Shown here: positions 52,155-60,257 of the stretch, one piece after another | Layout: each line of letters begins with the position of its first letter | How positions within the stretch are numbered: the first letter of the stretch is position 1 | NCBI RefSeq assembly: GCF_019603315.1 | Contig: NZ_CP080649.1 | Coordinates: 3,172,176 to 3,236,175 of the forward strand | Source: Ruficoccus sp. ZRK36 | GTDB lineage: Bacteria > Verrucomicrobiota > Verrucomicrobiia > Opitutales > Cerasicoccaceae | Direction: 5' to 3' | Length of the DNA: 64,000 nt | Translations under genes and position numbers: made by a program | Notes under the pieces: model-generated | Told to the model about the DNA's origin: nothing | What the model saw: only the letters and a program-made list of their open reading frames with translations | Database searches by the model: none

Positions 52155-54722
52155 CTACACATAATCTCTTGCAAGCACGCCTTTGTATAAACTTTCCGCA
52201 CTGGATGCCTCCTTCACTGCCTTACGAACATCATCATCAAGCAGGTCCAATGATCGAAGTTTACCACCTACCAATGCTACAGCTTCGATCCTGCGGTAAA
52301 ACTGAGTATGGATTTCGGCATAAGCAGCCAAGCCCTGTAACTTAGGGAGAGCGTCAGCCAAGTGAAAACCGTGTGGATCGACGATGTCTGCAACAATCTT
52401 GCCATCAACCTCGGCGAGGAAAACGAAGTCCGGCCTAACGATCTTAGTCTCATCGTCACACTTGTAGGCGATACCTAACGAGTCCTGACTCGGTCGATCG
52501 GGGTTACGATACCAGAACTTAAATCCATCACGCTTCAGTTCCACATCCAGGACTCCTTTCTCCCATGTCCAAAGCTCGACAGGATACATCCCTTGCTCGT
52601 TGCAAAGCAAATGCGCCCCATAGAGAGGAATATCCACTTCCAGCCCATTCGGTTCACGGGCTTTAGTCGGCTCGAATCGTGACATTGGCCGCGCCAACCC
52701 CACATCCTGTGGTTCTGTGCTTAGTGCTACGATCTGCCGATAGGCATCTTGCCTGTCGTCGGGCAGTTTCTTGATCTCGTCGCTGTAGTCTGAAAACCAC
52801 TGGTCGGCCAGCTTCTTGGCTTCGGCATCAAACACAGGCTGCAAATTCTCCATCAGATGAAGAGCTGCCACATCCTCACGAGCTTCAATCAAAGCATCAT
52901 CAAAATCATCTTCTGCCTCTGGTTGTCGTTTTGCCCTTTCAATAGTGTAGGTCCGGGCAATGTCTGGACTGACGATCCGTGCCGTGCGCCGATAGGCATC
53001 ACCAATTACTGCCTCATCAGCTTCGGCTTGGAAAGAAGCATCGCTGGTACCACCTTTCAGCATGTCAGCAATGATCGTACGACCTTCGACCGTCATCACA
53101 GATTTACGCTTCTCTTCGAACGCATCAGCCCTTTCATCAATGAAGTTATCCAGCACCTTGTGCATCGCTGCATGTGCCTTGCCTCCCGCGCCCGAGAGCA
53201 GACCATCGGCTGACAGCTCATGCGCCAATGCAGTCAAGCGAATCGCAGGCTTTGCTCCGCGCTGTGGCCGAGTCTGCGACGGCAGGGAAACGAATTTCTC
53301 CCAAACCAATTCCGGCACTTCCGGGTTCGGCTTCATCTCCTCCGGATTTATCAGAATGCGTCCTGTCGGCGGGGTGTCACCTCCACCTTGACGCAAGACC
53401 CTTACAACCGCCTCTACCGTTTCCTTGTCAAACTTCGGCAGCAAACAATCGACGGAGTTGAGTCGGTCATTACCGGGAATACGCCGAGCTAGAGGAGTGC
53501 GCACCATCCGTCCAAGCAACTGCGCGATATAGGTCTGATCGCTTGCCGGGCGGAAAGAAATCATCACTTCTGCGCGTGGGCAATCCCAGCCTGTACTGAT
53601 GGCATCCTTGGCAATCAGAATGCGTACCCACATGTCATCCTGCACGCGCTGAGGCTGAATGTAAGGGACTGAATAGTTACCGAATTCCTGGGTTGTATGC
53701 TCACCAAAAACATGCGCCACATTGTGTTCAGTAACATCTGGCCAGCATTGAAAAATGATCTCAAGCGCTCGTCCAATATCCTTGGGGCTGGGCTTGTTTG
53801 GCACTTGCATCACCATCAATGGCAAAACGGCCTCATCGGTGCCCTGTTGCTTCGTGTAGCTGGCCCATTCTTTCGATGATTCCTTTAGTTTATCGGTGGC
53901 CCGACGAACCAGAACCGTATCGAAATCTCCCGTCGCTTCATCGGGAATATCGAGGATTACGGTGTCTTTCAGCAAGCCAGATTCTTGCACCAGCACGGGA
54001 TCAACAGTCACTGGCGGAAGGGTTGTACGGCCAGTGGCCACTTCCATCGCCTTATTGAAACGGTCCACCGTCGCGGAAATCCCCCAAACCACGGGAATAC
54101 CCGGCACACCGTTTTCTCCGTTGATAAGGCGTTTGACGATGGTGGACTTCTCACGGACTTGGGTGCCCATCCCCCTATGGGCCTCGTCCAGGACCAGATA
54201 CAGCGTCAATGCCGGATCTTCAATGGTGTTTCGGATCGTGTCCCAGATCGTGTGGCTACGTAGATCGGGCCGCATGGTGGGAAATGTCCCGTCTTCCTCG
54301 TCACCTTCGAATCCGCGCACAAGCAGGCTCTTTTTGCCTAACTTCTGAGTGTTCAGAAAATAGATTTTTCCGGGGTCAAACTTAGCACGATTGAAGGTAT
54401 TCTCCACGACAACCAAATCCGTATGCCGCAGGCGGTCCGAGGACTCCATCAGACGAAAACGCGTCTGCTCGTTCAGGGAAGGGTCGTCACTGAACCAGAT
54501 CACAACCGCGCCGGGATCGCGGTCGAAGTTAAAACCATCGTCGCCATGAAACAACGCCTCGAAGACAGCGGCAGCCATCACCGTTTTACCCGCCCCGGTG
54601 GCTGCTGTGAGTGAAAACGCATGACGGTCGGTATCTTCGTGCCAGCGTCTGCGGGCCTTCTTCAAATTATCCAGCACGTCGATGACGGCATCAGTCTGGT
54701 AGCCTTTTAGGGTAAATTTCAT
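52155..54722 (-). CDS. res: Type III restriction enzyme, Res subunit
   Basis: 855 residues. SF2 helicase motor: Walker A AATGAGKTVMAAAVFEAL (about residue 42), Walker B LVLDEAHRGMG, motif III WGISATVD, and ISTGWDCPRAEVMISFRPAS with QLLGRMVRTP (motifs V-VI). Near the end RPDFVFLAEVDGKIVADIVDPHG occupies the place of the PD-(D/E)XK nuclease. The Asp residues are there, but a lysine right after the second acidic residue is not visible, so this may be a variant active site. Overlaps mod by 4 bp (ATGA). Works only in complex with Mod, cutting between two inversely oriented sites. Confidence 0.88.
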   Translation of the reverse strand: MKFTLKGYQTDAVIDVLDNLKKARRRWHEDTDRHAFSLTAATGAGKTVMAAAVFEALFHGDDGFNFDRDPGAVVIWFSDDPSLNEQTRFRLMESSDRLRHTDLVVVENTFNRAKFDPGKIYFLNTQKLGKKSLLVRGFEGDEEDGTFPTMRPDLRSHTIWDTIRNTIEDPALTLYLVLDEAHRGMGTQVREKSTIVKRLINGENGVPGIPVVWGISATVDRFNKAMEVATGRTTLPPVTVDPVLVQESGLLKDTVILDIPDEATGDFDTVLVRRATDKLKESSKEWASYTKQQGTDEAVLPLMVMQVPNKPSPKDIGRALEIIFQCWPDVTEHNVAHVFGEHTTQEFGNYSVPYIQPQRVQDDMWVRILIAKDAISTGWDCPRAEVMISFRPASDQTYIAQLLGRMVRTPLARRIPGNDRLNSVDCLLPKFDKETVEAVVRVLRQGGGDTPPTGRILINPEEMKPNPEVPELVWEKFVSLPSQTRPQRGAKPAIRLTALAHELSADGLLSGAGGKAHAAMHKVLDNFIDERADAFEEKRKSVMTVEGRTIIADMLKGGTSDASFQAEADEAVIGDAYRRTARIVSPDIARTYTIERAKRQPEAEDDFDDALIEAREDVAALHLMENLQPVFDAEAKKLADQWFSDYSDEIKKLPDDRQDAYRQIVALSTEPQDVGLARPMSRFEPTKAREPNGLEVDIPLYGAHLLCNEQGMYPVELWTWEKGVLDVELKRDGFKFWYRNPDRPSQDSLGIAYKCDDETKIVRPDFVFLAEVDGKIVADIVDPHGFHLADALPKLQGLAAYAEIHTQFYRRIEAVALVGGKLRSLDLLDDDVRKAVKEASSAESLYKGVLARDYV

Positions 54723-56887
54723 GCGTCTTCTCCGTTAGCGAATGCGAAATTGGTCAGGTAAGATTCATAGAGCCGGACTGCCTCCACCCCTTCGGGCAGG
54801 CGACGGGCCAGCGACTGGAAGCGGCGCTCGTCGTCGGTAACAATATAGGCAACCCGGAGACGATCAGCCTTGTGGACGGCTTTTAGATAATCTGTCGAAC
54901 GATCCAGATCCACCAGCAGACCGTAAGCGTCTGCAACAGCCCACCCCTCAGCGGGAAGTTTATCGACGCGTCGGCCAACACTGCCTGCACGCAACCAAAG
55001 CAAGGGTGCTATGCGAGCAAAAGCGGTCTGATAACTGACGGCCAGCGGAGTCTCATAAGTCAGGGTGAAGAACTCCGCGTTTTCCTCAAAGCCGTCCGCC
55101 ATCGGGAACTCGTCGGTAAACTTGTAGTCGCCTTTGATCGGCTCGCCTTCCGGCGTCTTCCCGGTAATGGCAGCCTTCACACGAGGCTTGGTGATGTAAT
55201 CGCAAATGCCGAATTTTTCCCATTTGGGATCGCCAGGGCGCAAGCCCTGCTCGCGGAGCCCCTTTTGCTCGTCCGCACTTACTTCATTGTTGGTCACACT
55301 GATACACTGACGGTTGCCTCCGTCCTGCTTATTGAGCCGCATGACTGCGTGAGCCGTCGTACCAGAGCCAGAGAAGAAATCGAGTATAACGGCTTCAGGT
55401 TTGTTTACTACGAAGAGACGTAAAACATCCTCCACAGCATAGAGACTTTTTGGAAAAGGAAATTTTCGTCGACCAACGAGGGCTCCCAATGTTTTGGTCC
55501 CATAGTGCTCTGCATTATGGGACCTCAAAAACCACTGTGTCGGAGGGGCCTTTGCATTTGGTTGTTCGTAGAATGCAACAACAGAGCCGTCTTTATTGTG
55601 CCCCTCTACGATAGCGCGCCCCTCCTCAATATCTAAAATAGGGCCACTCTTAAGGTATTGGATAATATATGGCTGCGGCTTATTAGGCGTAGCTTTTCCA
55701 GCACGAGCATAGCCTTTTTTCCATCGGTCAACAAACGTGGTGCGCGTTACACTCCAATTCATCTCAGTACCATCATCGCGGACTGGAAACACAGTCACAC
55801 ATCCCGGTCTGCTTTCGACAGCATGTCTATCCTGTTCATGTGGGATTGCTTCACCGATCGATTCAATCAGTCCCGTGAGTTTGTTAACGTAGATCGGAAA
55901 GAACTGAGCAGGACGGGTTCTCCTCACTGATTGAAGGTCTCGCCTACGTGCCGTTTGCCAGTCTAATCCGATACGGGGAGAGGTATCTTCATCGTCGCTT
56001 GGGTCGATTTCAACCCCGTCAATGGGCTTAGCGCCAAGAAGTGGCGTAACGCTTGGAGTGATGTCCTGTGAACCAAAACGAGCGATGAAAAGATATTCGT
56101 CAACACGCTTATACCCTTCGCTAACTCCGACCCCTTTCGAGTTAATCTGGGTTGAAATCATCCGAATCCTAGCCTCAGGCAATACCTGCTCTAGTAGTAA
56201 CCCCAATCTCAGATATTCCTTCTCATCAATGGTGACAATTAGCACCGAGTCAGCCGGATTCAGCAACTCTTTCGCCACAAGCAAGCGTCGCTCCATCATC
56301 GCCAGCCACTTGCTGTGCCGGTACAGGTCCTCACCCTCGACGTAATCGTTGTTGTATTTCCAATCCTTTGCCCCGGTATTGTAAGGGGGGTCGATGTAGA
56401 TGGCATCCACTTTGCCCCGGTGCGTCCAAGTCAGGGCTTTCAGGGCATGGTAGTTCTCACCATTGATGACCGTGTGCCAGGGCTTATCGCCGCCTTGTGA
56501 GACTTTCCCCGTGGAAATGAGCCCCGGATATATCTTGTCGCCAAACTCTGCGATAACGATGAGATCGTCTATTGCTACAGTTTGAACCTCTACCTGCTCT
56601 GCCTCTGGCAATTCAAGGTCAGCCTCATTCTTGCCCTTCCGAACAGCCTTTACCTGCCACAGCCGCTGATCGCCCGTGGTGGTCGAACCACGGGGAGGCA
56701 GCACCCGAACCTTGTCCCCCTTGCGTACCGGTCGATTTGGCAGTTCAACCGCTTCCGGCCTGTGACGCTCGAAATTCAAGCCAAAAGACAGCCGTGACGA
56801 CAATGCACGAAACTCGCGCTCCAGATCGGCTCCAAGCTGTGGGTCTTCTGCTTTTGCCTTAGATATGAGATCAGTTAATCGGGACAC
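54719..56887 (-). CDS. mod: Type III DNA adenine methyltransferase, Mod subunit
   Basis: 722 residues, GTG start. Beta-class order of motifs: DPPY motif in AIYIDPPYNTGA (about residue 170) before the AdoMet-binding motif LDFFSGSGTTAHAV (about 500). The variable stretch between them is the target-recognition region, which cannot be translated to a sequence target by reading. Upstream gene of res; an XRE regulator gene lies 80 bp further upstream on the same strand. N-terminal 130 residues form an added strand-rich domain. Confidence 0.9.
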   Translation of the reverse strand: MSRLTDLISKAKAEDPQLGADLEREFRALSSRLSFGLNFERHRPEAVELPNRPVRKGDKVRVLPPRGSTTTGDQRLWQVKAVRKGKNEADLELPEAEQVEVQTVAIDDLIVIAEFGDKIYPGLISTGKVSQGGDKPWHTVINGENYHALKALTWTHRGKVDAIYIDPPYNTGAKDWKYNNDYVEGEDLYRHSKWLAMMERRLLVAKELLNPADSVLIVTIDEKEYLRLGLLLEQVLPEARIRMISTQINSKGVGVSEGYKRVDEYLFIARFGSQDITPSVTPLLGAKPIDGVEIDPSDDEDTSPRIGLDWQTARRRDLQSVRRTRPAQFFPIYVNKLTGLIESIGEAIPHEQDRHAVESRPGCVTVFPVRDDGTEMNWSVTRTTFVDRWKKGYARAGKATPNKPQPYIIQYLKSGPILDIEEGRAIVEGHNKDGSVVAFYEQPNAKAPPTQWFLRSHNAEHYGTKTLGALVGRRKFPFPKSLYAVEDVLRLFVVNKPEAVILDFFSGSGTTAHAVMRLNKQDGGNRQCISVTNNEVSADEQKGLREQGLRPGDPKWEKFGICDYITKPRVKAAITGKTPEGEPIKGDYKFTDEFPMADGFEENAEFFTLTYETPLAVSYQTAFARIAPLLWLRAGSVGRRVDKLPAEGWAVADAYGLLVDLDRSTDYLKAVHKADRLRVAYIVTDDERRFQSLARRLPEGVEAVRLYESYLTNFAFANGEDA

Positions 56888-56967
56888 AATCTATCATTGA
56901 TAAGTTTTCAGCGGACAAATCGAGTGAATTCTTGAATTTTAGCCACTTAGCTCGAATAAACAGCCCC

Positions 56968-57240
56968 TCACCCCCGATGCACCCGGCTGCTGGGGGCTTT
57001 CCTGGTTAGCTTTGAGTCTTCGGGCATGTCTGGGGTCAATAGCTGCCACGCCCTTAAGCCATAGGGGGCGGCAAGGCGTTCCACGGTCGAGAGCCAGATC
57101 TCTTTCTTCCGGGCACCTTCGATGTCCTGGTAGAACTTGTAGCCGATACCCGCCAACTGTGCAAACTCCTCCTGTGTGAGGCCATGCCTGGCCCGTAATG
57201 ACCGTAATCTGTCTCCCAGTTCCGCCAGCGAATTATCCAC
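56968..57240 (-). CDS. XRE-family HTH regulator
   Basis: 90 residues. HTH at about 8-62 (LGDRLRSLRARHGLTQEEFAQLAG, YKFYQDIEGARKKEIWLSTVERLAA). Same strand as mod and res and 80 bp before mod. It may act like the controller protein of a restriction system, delaying Res until DNA is methylated; this is inferred from position only. It may also control the divergent cassette that starts at 57344. Confidence 0.78.
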   Translation of the reverse strand: MDNSLAELGDRLRSLRARHGLTQEEFAQLAGIGYKFYQDIEGARKKEIWLSTVERLAAPYGLRAWQLLTPDMPEDSKLTRKAPSSRVHRG

Positions 57241-57343
57241 CCCAAAACAATACGATCGTAGGGCTTGACGGGTAACCCTATGATCTTATGTTTTTGTGTT
57301 AGTCGGTCCGTTTTAAGGATCAAAACAACCCACGGATAACTCG

Positions 57344-57558
57344 ATGAAAACACCAACCTGTCTCCTGCGGGGTCCAGTTGCTTTTGCTTCTCCGCGCTGC
57401 TTCTGTGCCTTATCGCCACCATCTGCCTGTTGGGGTGCTCAGAGCAACCCAAGAAACCAGAACTGCCCGTGCACGTGAGCTTTCTGCAATCTGTGCTGGG
57501 GAAGGGAAAGGTCGTCATCTTCTCCAATACCTCGAACAAGTACCTGAAAGTACCCTGA
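57344..57558 (+). CDS. Small lipoprotein, start or frame uncertain
   Basis: The frame ending at 57558 encodes a convincing lipoprotein signal (ALLLCLIATICLLGC, Cys codon at 57436) and a 40-residue mature part SEQPKKPELPVHVSFLQSV to SNKYLKVP. The frame is open only from 57340 and holds no ATG or GTG. The only nearby ATG (57344, MKTPTCLLRG) is in another frame, which would have to shift near 57376. Either a CTG/TTG start is used or a one-base indel has broken the gene. Its stop is 1 bp before the next gene's ATG, so it is the first member of the six-gene cassette. Confidence 0.55.
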
Positions 57559-57559
57559 C

Positions 57560-57910
57560 ATGGACTCTGTCACCACAACAACCTCAACCGTTGGCGCTAG
57601 TCTCTATCGGGACATATTCTGGACCATCCTTTGGGGCTTTTGGGCATGGGCGGTATGGAAACAAACCAAGTCACTCTTGCGGCTCTGGATCAATTGCCGG
57701 TACTTGCGAGCGATGCTCAGGAGCAAATCCACTTGCACATGGATGCTTCCGGGCAACAGGCCGACATCCCTTCCCCGGGGAGTAGGCCGTAACCGGTATC
57801 GGCTAGTGCTGTGCATGGGAACGCTGCGCTACCGGGAGAAACTCTATAATCTGCTCGGACTAGCCCTGTATGCAGGCATGTGCGTTGGGTTTTATTTTTA
57901 TGGCCGCTAA
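57560..57910 (+). CDS. Membrane protein of the envelope cassette
   Basis: 116 residues with helices at about 18-36 and 96-114 and a basic, Arg-rich middle. No recognised family. Overlaps the next gene by 11 bp. Confidence 0.55.
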   Translation: MDSVTTTTSTVGASLYRDIFWTILWGFWAWAVWKQTKSLLRLWINCRYLRAMLRSKSTCTWMLPGNRPTSLPRGVGRNRYRLVLCMGTLRYREKLYNLLGLALYAGMCVGFYFYGR

Positions 57911-58352
57911 AGCAGCGAGCAATTCTCCGGGGTGGCTACTCACACTCGGCCAATGGCGAATGGGCATGATGCTCTTTGTCTGCTGCCTGTTTGGATCCGG
58001 TGCCTCGCTGGAGGCAGCTCGATTGTATCCAGAATCTCACTACAGAGATTGTGCTGCTAGGGTGTTGAAGGGGGAAATGGAAATCTCCCTTCCCAACGGA
58101 ACACGCTGCGACATCCTGACCGACGAGTACGCGATTGAGGTCGATTTTGCCGACAAGTGGGCCGAGGCCATTGGGCAGAGCCTTAACTACGCGGCCCAGA
58201 CTGGCAGGCGTGCCGCGATCATTCTCATCATTGAGAAACCGTCCCACCAGAAATACCTCCATCGCCTGGAGGGAGTCATCGAGAGCCATGCCTTGCCGAT
58301 AGTGGTTCTGCCGTACCGGCAGGGGCATTTCTTCCCCTGCGACAATCCATGA
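57900..58352 (+). CDS. Secreted PD-(D/E)XK-like protein
   Basis: 150 residues from ATG 57900. A hydrophobic segment at 22-36 ending SGASLEAAR looks like a signal peptide. The mature part has a compact nuclease-like core: NGTRCD71ILT, AIE80VD82FADK86WAEAIGQ93SLNY97, then strand RRAAIILII. The Asp/Glu-x-Asp pattern with QxxxY resembles the PD-(D/E)XK fold, though the usual Lys is replaced by Asp82. I know similar short secreted proteins in many genomes, but no experiment. Linked by overlaps on both sides (11 bp and 4 bp). Confidence 0.65.
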   Translation: MAAKAASNSPGWLLTLGQWRMGMMLFVCCLFGSGASLEAARLYPESHYRDCAARVLKGEMEISLPNGTRCDILTDEYAIEVDFADKWAEAIGQSLNYAAQTGRRAAIILIIEKPSHQKYLHRLEGVIESHALPIVVLPYRQGHFFPCDNP

Positions 58353-59083
58353 ACACGCCACCTCTTCAAGAACACGATCCATCGTCAGAGCCCGAAGCTC
58401 CGAACCCGGTAGAGTCAGGTACTTGGGACAAGCTCGCTGGGCTTTGGGAACACGAACGGCTTAAACGCTTCAGGGAGAGTGGCTGGTATATTCCGCTGCT
58501 GGTTGTGCTGGGGGTTGCGCTCTTTGCCGGTCTGTGGGGAGACAACCACGATGAGGAAACCGGCTTCATCGCCGGGCAGCCCTTGAAATCAGGGGCAACC
58601 TATTACGTCTGGATCAGCGAGGTCAACCTGTTCTCCCGTCCGGGAGGCTGGGACCTGGATGGGAGTGCCCCGGATATCGCTTACGAACTCTATACCGGGC
58701 ACGGCAATGAGCGCATTTTTAAGAGCGATGTACGCCATGATACCCTGCTGGCCCAATGGTCCGAGATCGGGCTGAGGTACTCGGGCGAGATACTCGGCTT
58801 TGCGACAAGCGGAGCGGGCACGGTATCGCCCGAGGAAATGATTCAGGCCGCGAGGCTATTGGCAACCGACGGGGCAAGCCTGACCATCAAGGTGCTTGAT
58901 AAGGACCTGACGACAGACGAAGTCGCGGGTACCTATGCGCTGGCCCTGGATGAACTCCACACTGGTAGCAACGCCTACACCGGGCAGCGCATGGACGGGG
59001 TGAGCGAGGTCTCAAGCCTGAGCCTCGAAATCGTCCCCACCGAACTCCTCACCGATTACCTCAAGCAGAAGTATGCCCGCTGA
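58349..59083 (+). CDS. Membrane-anchored protein of the envelope cassette
   Basis: 244 residues: an acidic N-terminal cytoplasmic part (about 1-45), one membrane helix (about 47-65), and a long periplasmic domain with strand pattern (SGATYYVWISEVNLFSRPGG, APDIAYELYTGHGNERIF, AQWSEIGLRYSGEILGFA) that looks like a C2/beta-sandwich. Overlaps neighbours by 4 and 11 bp. No known family recognised. Confidence 0.55.
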   Translation: MNTPPLQEHDPSSEPEAPNPVESGTWDKLAGLWEHERLKRFRESGWYIPLLVVLGVALFAGLWGDNHDEETGFIAGQPLKSGATYYVWISEVNLFSRPGGWDLDGSAPDIAYELYTGHGNERIFKSDVRHDTLLAQWSEIGLRYSGEILGFATSGAGTVSPEEMIQAARLLATDGASLTIKVLDKDLTTDEVAGTYALALDELHTGSNAYTGQRMDGVSEVSSLSLEIVPTELLTDYLKQKYAR

Positions 59084-59579
59084 GATGAGACGACGCAAGC
59101 TGGCTGGTATCCGCAGGTTACTCCTTTTGAGCGCGGTTACGCTTGGACTGGGGCTTGTTTTGCCGTGCCTGACAATAAAGCCCGGCTTTTGGGGCGTGGA
59201 GAATTACCTCCCGGTCGGCGAGCCCGAGAGCAAGTCCATCCTATCGGGCATCTGTCACCTGGCCCTCTCCGGGGATCTCTTTCTGGCCAGCCTTCTGCTG
59301 GGGTTCTCAGTGCTGTTCCCTGTCTGGAAGCTCTGCGTGTTTTACAGCGCTGTCTATCGACTGGAGCATGGGCTTCCGGCTACCAGGTCGCTCAAGTTTG
59401 CCGGAACGCTGGGGAAGTTCTCCATGCTGGATGTGATTGTCATGGGCATGCTCGTCCTGGCCTTTCAATCCTTCCCCGGCGGTACACGCATTCATATCGA
59501 ATGGGGCATCGGTTTTTTTCTGCTCTCCGTCATCCTGAGCATCGTTGCGTCTATCCAGATCAAGCCCCTGACCCATTAG
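59073..59579 (+). CDS. PqiA/YebS-like membrane protein, single domain
   Basis: 168 residues with four helices. The pattern LPCLTIKPGFWG in the first loop, LLLGFSVLFPVWKL and LGKFSMLDVIVMGMLVLAF matches one PqiA domain (typical PqiA has two). PqiA-type proteins are inner-membrane parts of MCE lipid-transport systems, but no MCE protein is encoded here. Might deal with the envelope in an element-specific way. Confidence 0.72.
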   Translation: MPAEMRRRKLAGIRRLLLLSAVTLGLGLVLPCLTIKPGFWGVENYLPVGEPESKSILSGICHLALSGDLFLASLLLGFSVLFPVWKLCVFYSAVYRLEHGLPATRSLKFAGTLGKFSMLDVIVMGMLVLAFQSFPGGTRIHIEWGIGFFLLSVILSIVASIQIKPLTH

Positions 59580-59611
59580 ACTTCCCTTCATTAACCCTGA
59601 CTGAACAGAAC

Positions 59612-60163
59612 ATGATCGTACTCCTCCTGAGATTACTGGGCATCGCACTCGCGTGCTGGGCCATCAATACACCGTTACATGTCGATGGCACATTGGGAAT
59701 CGAGCCCACTTATGATGACGATCGCTACATCACGTCTTTTGTCATCACCAAAGGCGGGAAGACTATCCACACCATCCATCCACGCTATGCTGATGTGCTG
59801 TAGGAAAGCACCTGTCTGGAGCTGCCCTATGAGGCGATGTCTGTCTTCTCCCCGCTAAGGCCGTGGGATGCGGTCGCGGCACCGGCAGTTCCAGCGCTGG
59901 TCATTATGGAACGCGAGCGGGAGTTTCCAGCTACTGGTGCCCCTGAGTGGGTCATGCGTATTTTCCTGCTGGAAAATGGCCATATACGTGAGCTTCCCCC
60001 CGTACGCGGTGGGGGCGAGGTCTATCACTTCCGCGACTTCGATTCGGACGGCACTCTGGAGTTTGTAAACGAGGAAGGTCATTCCGGCAGGGGCGATGGC
60101 ACCGTGCCGCAGTCAAAGAGGGTCTATATGTTCGATGGAGAGCGATACAGACCGACGAGGTGA
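59612..60163 (+). pseudogene. Gene interrupted by an in-frame amber codon
   Basis: One continuous frame from ATG 59612 to the stop before 60164, broken only by TAG at 59801-59803. The first part is MIVLLLRLLGIALACWAINT (signal) to HPRYADVL. The second continues ESTCLELPYEA through WVMRIFLLENGHIRELPP, FRDFDSDGTLEFVNE and VYMFDGERYRP. The joined product would be a secreted protein of about 183 residues with an FG-GAP/calcium-loop-like DFDSDG. Either a recent nonsense mutation or read-through. Last gene of the cassette. Confidence 0.65.
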
Positions 60164-60210
60164 AAGTCTCTTGATCGTACCGCCGGTGAGGGTGTGTTTT
60201 TTTTTGAGGT

Positions 60211-60241
60211 AAAAAAACGAGCCCGGTGATAGCTGGGCTCG
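60211..60241 (-). terminator. Terminator of the primase-helicase gene
   Basis: On the minus strand, stem CGAGCCC / GGGCTCG with 10-nt loop, followed by seven T. Lies 17 bp beyond the stop of the minus-strand replication gene. A T9 run on the plus strand just to its left may help stop the cassette transcript. Confidence 0.85.
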
Positions 60242-60257
60242 CGAAATAGCTGAACAA

